The translations under genes and the position numbers were made by a program. The notes under the pieces are model-generated. The model was not told the origin of the DNA. It made no database searches and worked only from the letters and a program-made list of their open reading frames with translations. From NCBI RefSeq assembly GCF_042492175.1, contig NZ_CP170453.1, positions 2,356,001-2,420,000 of the forward strand: a stretch of DNA of 64,000 nt. The letters run 5' to 3'. Source of the stretch: CAJXSN01 sp947492235 (GTDB taxonomy: Bacteria; Pseudomonadota; Alphaproteobacteria; Sphingomonadales; Sphingomonadaceae). Below, piece by piece: positions 59,463-64,000 of the stretch (the stretch's first letter is position 1; each line of letters begins with the position of its first letter).

Positions 59463-61385
59463 ATGGCTACCCAAGCGGCTCCCCGCGAAGAGATTACCGA
59501 AGCACCCGAAGCCGTGGTGGTCCGCTTTGCGGGCGATAGCGGTGACGGGATGCAGCTGACGGGCGGGCAGTTCACGCTCTCCACCGCGCTTGCGGGGAAT
59601 GATCTGGCGACCTTCCCGGACTTTCCGGCAGAGATCCGCGCGCCGCAGGGCACGCTGTTTGGTGTGTCAGCGTTCCAGATCAATTTCGGCTCCAGAGAGA
59701 TCAACACAGCTGGCGATGCGCCTGATGTGTTGGTGGCGATGAACCCCGCCGCGCTGAAGGTGAACATCGCCTCGCTGAAACCGGGCGGGCTGATCATTGC
59801 CGATACGGGCGCGTTTACGAAGCGCAATTTGGACAAGGCGAAATACGAAACCAATCCGCTGGAAGACGGGAGCTTGGCGAAGTTCGACTTGCTGGCGTTT
59901 GATATCTCGGAGCGCACAATCGAGGCGGTGAAGCCGTTTGGCCTTGGCAACAAGGATGCGCTGCGCTCCAAGAACATGTGGACGCTGGGCCTCGCGCTAT
60001 GGATGTTCGACCGTCCGCGCGACCCGATCCATGCGTGGCTGAAGGACAAGTTCAAGCGCAAGCCAGAGATTGCCGACGCCAATATCGCGGCTCTGGATGC
60101 GGGCCATGCTTATGGCGAGACGGCGGAGCTCTCCGGCCCGCTTAAACAACTCGCCATGCCGCCGGTCGAGAGCAGCCCCGGCCTTTATCGCACCATTACG
60201 GGCGCAGAAGCCGTATCGCTGGGTCTGGTGGCCGGCGCGCAACTGGCCGAGCTTCCGATGTTCTTCGGCGGCTATCCGATCACGCCCGCTTCTGCGATCC
60301 TGCACCATCTGGCGCGGCTCAAAGAATTCGACGTCACGACGTTTCAGGCCGAGGACGAGATTGCAGCGATCTGCGCTTCCATCGGGGCGAGCTATGCAGG
60401 TTCCTTGGGGGTCACCTCCTCCAGCGGCCCCGGCATTGCGCTGAAGACAGAGGCGATGGGCCTTGCGATCATGACCGAGCTTCCGCTGGTCATCGTCAAC
60501 AGCCAGCGCGGCGGGCCGTCCACCGGCCTCCCGACCAAAACCGAGCAAAGCGACCTCTATCAGGCGGTCTATGGCCGCAATGGCGATGCGCCGTTGCCGG
60601 TCGTGTCCGCCAGCAGCCCCGGCGATGCGTTCGAATGCGCGATCGAGGCATGCCGTATTGCGACGCAGTATATGACCCCGGTGATGCTGCTGACGGATGG
60701 CTATATCGCCAATGCCGCCGAGCCTTGGAAAGTGCCCGACCCGGCCACATTCACCCCGTTCCCGGCGAAATTCCTGGAAGAAAAGAACGGCGAGGAGCTT
60801 CTCCCCTATGCCCGCGACGAGAAGGGCGCGCGCCCGTGGATCAAGCCGGGCACGCCCGATCTGATGCACCGCATCGGCGGGATCGAGAAGGCGGAAGGCA
60901 CCGGCCATATCGACTACGCGCCCGACAACCACCAGACGATGACCGACGCGCGCCGTAACAAGGTGCTGAACGTCTCCGTGCCCGATCAGGAGGTGTGCCT
61001 TGGCGAAACCTCCGGCACGCTCGCCGTGGTCGGCTGGGGCAGCACCTACGGCCCGATCCATCAGGCCGTGCGCCGCGCCATCGCGAAGGGGTGCAAGGTC
61101 GCGCATATCCACGTGCGCCACATCTGGCCGCTGCCCGCCAATCTGGGCGACCTGCTGCGGTCCTATGACAATGTGCTGGTGCCCGAAATGAACACCGGCC
61201 AGTTCAAGACTGTGCTGCGCGATCAGTATCTGGTGGACGCCAAACCGCTGACCAAAACCAGCGGACAGCCTTTCGCCATCGCCGAACTGGAAGACGCCAT
61301 CGCGGCATTCTTCGACAACATTCCCGGAAACGAAGGCGGTCAGGTTGCGGTCAATGATGACCAGCTGCCTAGCCCGGAGATGTGA
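59463..61385 (+). CDS. korA: 2-oxoacid:ferredoxin oxidoreductase subunit alpha
   Basis: Large subunit of the enzyme that decarboxylates 2-oxoglutarate (or a similar 2-oxoacid) with ferredoxin and CoA. The 640-residue protein fuses the gamma domain (VVRFAGDSGDGMQLTGGQFT at about 19-38) to the alpha domain (LPMFFGGYPITPASAILHH, GVTSSSGPGIALKTEAMGLA, VNSQRGGPSTGLPTKTEQSD). The ATG at 59463 is chosen because the frame upstream (59388) is unlike the family. korB follows after a REP-type repeat. The 171-base upstream gap shows no clear promoter. Confidence 0.92.
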   Translation: MATQAAPREEITEAPEAVVVRFAGDSGDGMQLTGGQFTLSTALAGNDLATFPDFPAEIRAPQGTLFGVSAFQINFGSREINTAGDAPDVLVAMNPAALKVNIASLKPGGLIIADTGAFTKRNLDKAKYETNPLEDGSLAKFDLLAFDISERTIEAVKPFGLGNKDALRSKNMWTLGLALWMFDRPRDPIHAWLKDKFKRKPEIADANIAALDAGHAYGETAELSGPLKQLAMPPVESSPGLYRTITGAEAVSLGLVAGAQLAELPMFFGGYPITPASAILHHLARLKEFDVTTFQAEDEIAAICASIGASYAGSLGVTSSSGPGIALKTEAMGLAIMTELPLVIVNSQRGGPSTGLPTKTEQSDLYQAVYGRNGDAPLPVVSASSPGDAFECAIEACRIATQYMTPVMLLTDGYIANAAEPWKVPDPATFTPFPAKFLEEKNGEELLPYARDEKGARPWIKPGTPDLMHRIGGIEKAEGTGHIDYAPDNHQTMTDARRNKVLNVSVPDQEVCLGETSGTLAVVGWGSTYGPIHQAVRRAIAKGCKVAHIHVRHIWPLPANLGDLLRSYDNVLVPEMNTGQFKTVLRDQYLVDAKPLTKTSGQPFAIAELEDAIAAFFDNIPGNEGGQVAVNDDQLPSPEM

Positions 61386-61409
61386 GCCCCATGTGCGCTC
61401 ACCCACATC

Positions 61410-61500
61410 CGTTCGCCCTGAGCCTGTCGAAGGGCTGCCCTTTTCTTCGAGATCTGCACACAATTGAAGTGCAGGGCTTCGACAAGCTCAGCCCGAACGG
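61410..61500. repeat. REP-type inverted repeat between korA and korB
   Basis: The left arm (61410-61435) contains CCTGAGCCTGTCGAAGGGC; the right arm (61473-61500) contains CTTCGACAAGCTCAG followed by GAACGG. The arms are imperfect inverted copies about 37 bases apart. The same core recurs at 63594-63687. This core is, from memory, a common REP-like repeat of sphingomonads and other proteobacteria. korB retains its own GGGGGAG site at 61503-61509. Confidence 0.8.
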
Positions 61501-61518
61501 GTTGGGGGAGTAAGTGCT

Positions 61519-62568
61519 ATGAATGAAATGACCAAAATCGAAACCACGCTCAAGGACTGGGAAACGGACCAAGAGGTGCGCTGGTGCCCCGGGTGCGGCG
61601 ACTATGCGATCCTGAAGGCGGTGCAGCGCACGTTGCCGCAGCTGGGCTGTGATCCGAAGAACACGGTGTTCATCTCCGGCATCGGCTGCTCCAGCCGCTT
61701 CCCGTATTACATGGAAACCTACGGCTTCCACACCATCCACGGCCGCGCGCCTGCGCTGGCGACGGGGGTGAAGCTGGCCAATCCCGATCTCGATATCTGG
61801 CTGGTCACGGGTGACGGCGACGGGCTGAGCATTGGCGGCAACCACATGCTCCATGTGCTGCGCCGCAATGTGAACATGCAGATCATGCTGTTCAACAACG
61901 AGATTTATGGCCTGACCAAGGGACAGGCGTCGCCCACCAGCCGGATTGGCACCAAGAGCCCGTCCAGCCCCATCGGCAGCGTCGATTATCCGGCCAACCC
62001 GTGTGCTTTCGCACTGGGCGCTGGCGCGCGTTTCGTGGCGCGCGGGTTCGATGTGTCGAAGAAACTGCCAGAAGTGCTGAAAGCGGCTCACGGCCACCAG
62101 GGCGCGGCCTTCATTGAGATTTTCCAGAACTGCATCGTCTACAACAAGGACGTGTTCAACGATTTCGCCGCGCCCAAGGGCTCCGAAGACCGCCAACTCT
62201 GGCTGGAGGACGGCGAGCCGATGCTGTTCGGTAGCGAGAAATCCGGCGGGGTGAAGGGTCTCGTGTTGGACACCGAAACGCTGGGTTTCAAGGTTGTCGA
62301 TGTGGTGGATGGTGATTGGCAGACTGCTGGCGTGCGGGTCCACAATGTGAAGGACAAGATGGTCGCGCATTTGTTGTCGGAGCTGGAATTCGGCGAATTC
62401 CCGATGCCGATGGGCGTGCTGTACGACGATCCCGCACCGACCTTCGAAACCGCTGTCAGCGCCGAGCGTGAACAATCGAGCGCAGGCAAGGAAGCCAACC
62501 TCGCCAAGCTGCTCGGCACCGGCCAGACATGGACGGTGGACGCCAGTGAAGGGCATCCGACGGACTGA
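61519..62568 (+). CDS. korB: 2-oxoacid:ferredoxin oxidoreductase subunit beta
   Basis: The thiamine-diphosphate-binding subunit, 349 residues. DQEVRWCPGCGDYAILKAVQ has the Cys pair of the KorB family; SGIGCSSRFPYYMETYGFH follows; the ThDP motif is VTGDGDGLSIGGNHMLHVL with FNNEIYGLTKGQASPT. Electrons leave to ferredoxin, possibly regenerated with the FprA-type reductase at 15704-17026. The stop is 21 bases before the next start. Confidence 0.93.
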   Translation: MNEMTKIETTLKDWETDQEVRWCPGCGDYAILKAVQRTLPQLGCDPKNTVFISGIGCSSRFPYYMETYGFHTIHGRAPALATGVKLANPDLDIWLVTGDGDGLSIGGNHMLHVLRRNVNMQIMLFNNEIYGLTKGQASPTSRIGTKSPSSPIGSVDYPANPCAFALGAGARFVARGFDVSKKLPEVLKAAHGHQGAAFIEIFQNCIVYNKDVFNDFAAPKGSEDRQLWLEDGEPMLFGSEKSGGVKGLVLDTETLGFKVVDVVDGDWQTAGVRVHNVKDKMVAHLLSELEFGEFPMPMGVLYDDPAPTFETAVSAEREQSSAGKEANLAKLLGTGQTWTVDASEGHPTD

Positions 62569-62589
62569 TAGGTCGGGCCGGAACTCAGC

Positions 62590-63576
62590 TTGGACAATCT
62601 CACCCACTCCCTCGTTGGGGCGCTGCTCGGGCAGGCCGGGCTGAAGCGCAAGACGGGGCTGGCCATGCCGGCGCTGATTATTGGCGCGAACCTGCCCGAT
62701 GTGGATGCGGCGTGTTTCTTCTGGCTTGATGGGCAGGAGCATCTGGGCTTTCGCCGCGGGATAACCCACGGCCCGCCCGCGCTGATCCTGTTGCCGCTGA
62801 TACTGGCGGGGCTGCTGTATGGTTTCGACCGATGGCAGGCCAGCCGAGGGAAGCGGCCCGAGGGACGGCTGCCGGTCAATTTCAAATGGCTCTATGCGCT
62901 CAGCTTCATCGGCTGCCTGACCCACCCGGCGCTCGACTGGCTGAATGTCTATGGCATCCGCCTGCTGGAGCCGTTCTCCAGCCGCTGGTTCTACGGCGAC
63001 ACGCTGTTCATCATCGATGTGTGGCTGTGGGCGCTGATGGGCTTCGCCACGTGGTGGTCGCTCCGCAAGGAGAAGCGGGGCGGGGAGTGGAAGCGGCCCG
63101 GGCGTGTGGCGATAGCGGCGGCGCTGGCGTATATCGGGATGAATGGGGCGATTACGGCTGTCGCTGAGAACCATGCAAGCAAACGCATTCCCGAAGTGGC
63201 CGCAATTGCATCGCCGCTTCCCTTGGCTTTCTGGGAACGGGAAATAATCTGGCATGTGCCTGAAGCCCCTCCCGAAGTCGCGCGTCCGCTCTGGGGAGAA
63301 TGGACACTGGCCAAAGGCTTGAACCACGACCTTCGCTCTACTGCGATGGTTACCTTCGTAGAGTGGCAGGGTTCGCCTCCCAAATCGGCTTTTGAAATCG
63401 CAAGCAACGATGGAGAGCTGGCAGCGTTTCTGTTTTGGGCACGCACTCCGTTTGTCGAATGCGGTTCTGGCGGCTCCGTTCTCCTCCGCGACGCCCGCTT
63501 TTACGATCCGATGGCGCGGGACCGTTTCACCGTAGCCTTGCCCGATGTCGAATGCGTGGAACTGCCCTCCGAGTAA
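62590..63576 (+). CDS. DUF457-type membrane-bound metal-dependent hydrolase
   Basis: A 328-residue membrane protein. The N-terminus MDNLTHSLVGALLGQAGLKR, then ANLPDVDAA and RRGITHGPPALILLPLILAG, matches the DUF457/YdjM inner-membrane family with conserved His and Asp residues. CLTHPALDWLNVYGIRLLEP and SRWFYGDTLFIIDVWLW are further hallmarks. The last ~110 residues are soluble and end VALPDVECVELPSE. The start is TTG at 62590. Function unknown; members are annotated as metal-dependent hydrolases by homology only. Confidence 0.8.
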   Translation: MDNLTHSLVGALLGQAGLKRKTGLAMPALIIGANLPDVDAACFFWLDGQEHLGFRRGITHGPPALILLPLILAGLLYGFDRWQASRGKRPEGRLPVNFKWLYALSFIGCLTHPALDWLNVYGIRLLEPFSSRWFYGDTLFIIDVWLWALMGFATWWSLRKEKRGGEWKRPGRVAIAAALAYIGMNGAITAVAENHASKRIPEVAAIASPLPLAFWEREIIWHVPEAPPEVARPLWGEWTLAKGLNHDLRSTAMVTFVEWQGSPPKSAFEIASNDGELAAFLFWARTPFVECGSGGSVLLRDARFYDPMARDRFTVALPDVECVELPSE

Positions 63577-63593
63577 GCGCGTTCCCCTCATAG

Positions 63594-63687
63594 CCCGTTC
63601 GTCCTGAGCCTGTCGAAGGACCGCACTTTCTTCTGGTGCCGCGCGGGGAGTGAAAGGCGACCCTTCGACAGGCTCAGGGTGAGCGGG
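63594..63687. repeat. REP-type inverted repeat before the photolyase gene
   Basis: The left arm 63594-63619 contains GTCCTGAGCCTGTCGAAGG and the right arm 63662-63687 contains CCTTCGACAGGCTCAGG, nearly perfect inverted copies 42 bases apart. Same core as the element at 61410-61500. Its right arm ends 7 bases before the photolyase ATG, so it may supply part of the leader. Confidence 0.82.
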
Positions 63688-63694
63688 ATTAATT

Positions 63695-64000
63695 ATGACC
63701 AAACCACAAATCGTCTGGCTGCGGCGCGATCTGCGCATGAGGGATCAGCCTGCGCTTTTCAGCGCCGCGCAGGCGGGGCCGGTGGTGCCGGTCTATGTGC
63801 TGGATGACGAGCGAACTGGCGACCACGCCTATGGCGGAGCCTCGCGGTGGTGGCTGCATCATTCGCTGGAGGATTTGTCCAAGAGCTTTGGCCGCCATAA
63901 CAGCCGCATCATCTTGCGACGTGGCGACAGCGCCGAAGAGCTGGCCGCCATCGCCAAGGAGCTGGGCGCAGGCGCGATCCATGCGAACCGGCATTACGAG
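63695..64000 (+). CDS. Deoxyribodipyrimidine photolyase (partial, N-terminus)
   Basis: The frame runs from ATG 63695 to the window edge without a stop (102 codons). The N-terminal photolyase/cryptochrome domain is clear: MTKPQIVWLRRDLRMRDQPA, then VVPVYVLDDERTGDHAYGGA and SRWWLHHSLEDLSKSF. Photolyases repair UV-induced pyrimidine dimers with blue light and FAD; the FAD domain lies beyond the window. REP repeat immediately upstream. The family branch (class I CPD type) is likely but not certain from this part. Confidence 0.9.
   Translation, partial: MTKPQIVWLRRDLRMRDQPALFSAAQAGPVVPVYVLDDERTGDHAYGGASRWWLHHSLEDLSKSFGRHNSRIILRRGDSAEELAAIAKELGAGAIHANRHYE

Noticed and set aside
61399..63738. A very long minus-strand open frame (about 779 codons) opposite korB and the DUF457 gene
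   Set aside because: It is antisense to two clearly recognisable genes and has no family motifs; GC-rich codon usage leaves the opposite strand open by chance.

Overview
The window reads as a GC-rich alphaproteobacterial chromosome, most likely order Sphingomonadales and probably an Erythrobacteraceae relative. This assignment is inferred from gene content and protein style (a bamD / recN / ligA neighbourhood, sdhCDA, DUF2855, KorAB with an adrenodoxin-type ferredoxin reductase, polyhydroxyalkanoate genes), not from a search. Genes are dense and many overlap by 1-4 bases. I see no tRNA, rRNA, CRISPR array or prophage.

Layout. 1-6711: an edge-truncated lemA, a DUF808 membrane protein coupled to a glutathione transferase, a divergent murein-recycling pair (Mpl-like ligase, LD-carboxypeptidase) and fabD-fabG, interrupted by a 452-bp cassette. 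6881-12737: dnaN, DUF2855, an SDR/D-aminoacylase pair and an epoxide-hydrolase-like protein. 12738-12955: palindromic repeat elements. 12956-17026: PHA depolymerase, class I PHA synthase and ferredoxin reductase. 17190-22230: two tandem PAS-GGDEF-EAL-PilZ proteins. 22335-24817: DM13 protein, lepA and a second lepA tail. 24945-28418: an AT-rich, probably acquired DpnII-like restriction-modification operon, a 5'-truncated gene and two related structured repeats. 28429-31306: an operon with a class III PHA synthase and its PhaE-like partner. 31496-45058: VTT protein, SDRs, a Crp-type regulator, bamD, nhaA, recN, ligA, a CinA-like protein, a serine hydrolase and prmA. 45233-49427: sdhCDA without sdhB. 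49429-59291: housekeeping and hydrolytic genes including creD, bdhA, guaB, an RsmB-type methylase and rppH. 59463-64000: korAB, a DUF457-type protein and a truncated photolyase, with two REP-type inverted repeats.

How the genes work together. Carbon storage is a theme: two different PHA synthases, a granule-type depolymerase and 3-hydroxybutyrate dehydrogenase could build and mobilise PHA. KorAB with the ferredoxin reductase could form a ferredoxin-linked branch beside succinate dehydrogenase. FabD/FabG, DnaN, LigA, RecN, GuaB, PrmA and LepA are core functions.

The most unusual signal is a pair of elements with 28-bp inverted arms built from three CAGAG-centred octamer-like units. One (5486-5937) encloses a single GxxExxY nuclease-fold gene and sits inside the fab operon with perfect arms. 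The other (12749-12901) has no gene and looks like a non-autonomous relative. The paired repeats at 27397-27616 and 28196-28418 keep several stems at matching offsets although their sequences differ, and also deserve attention.
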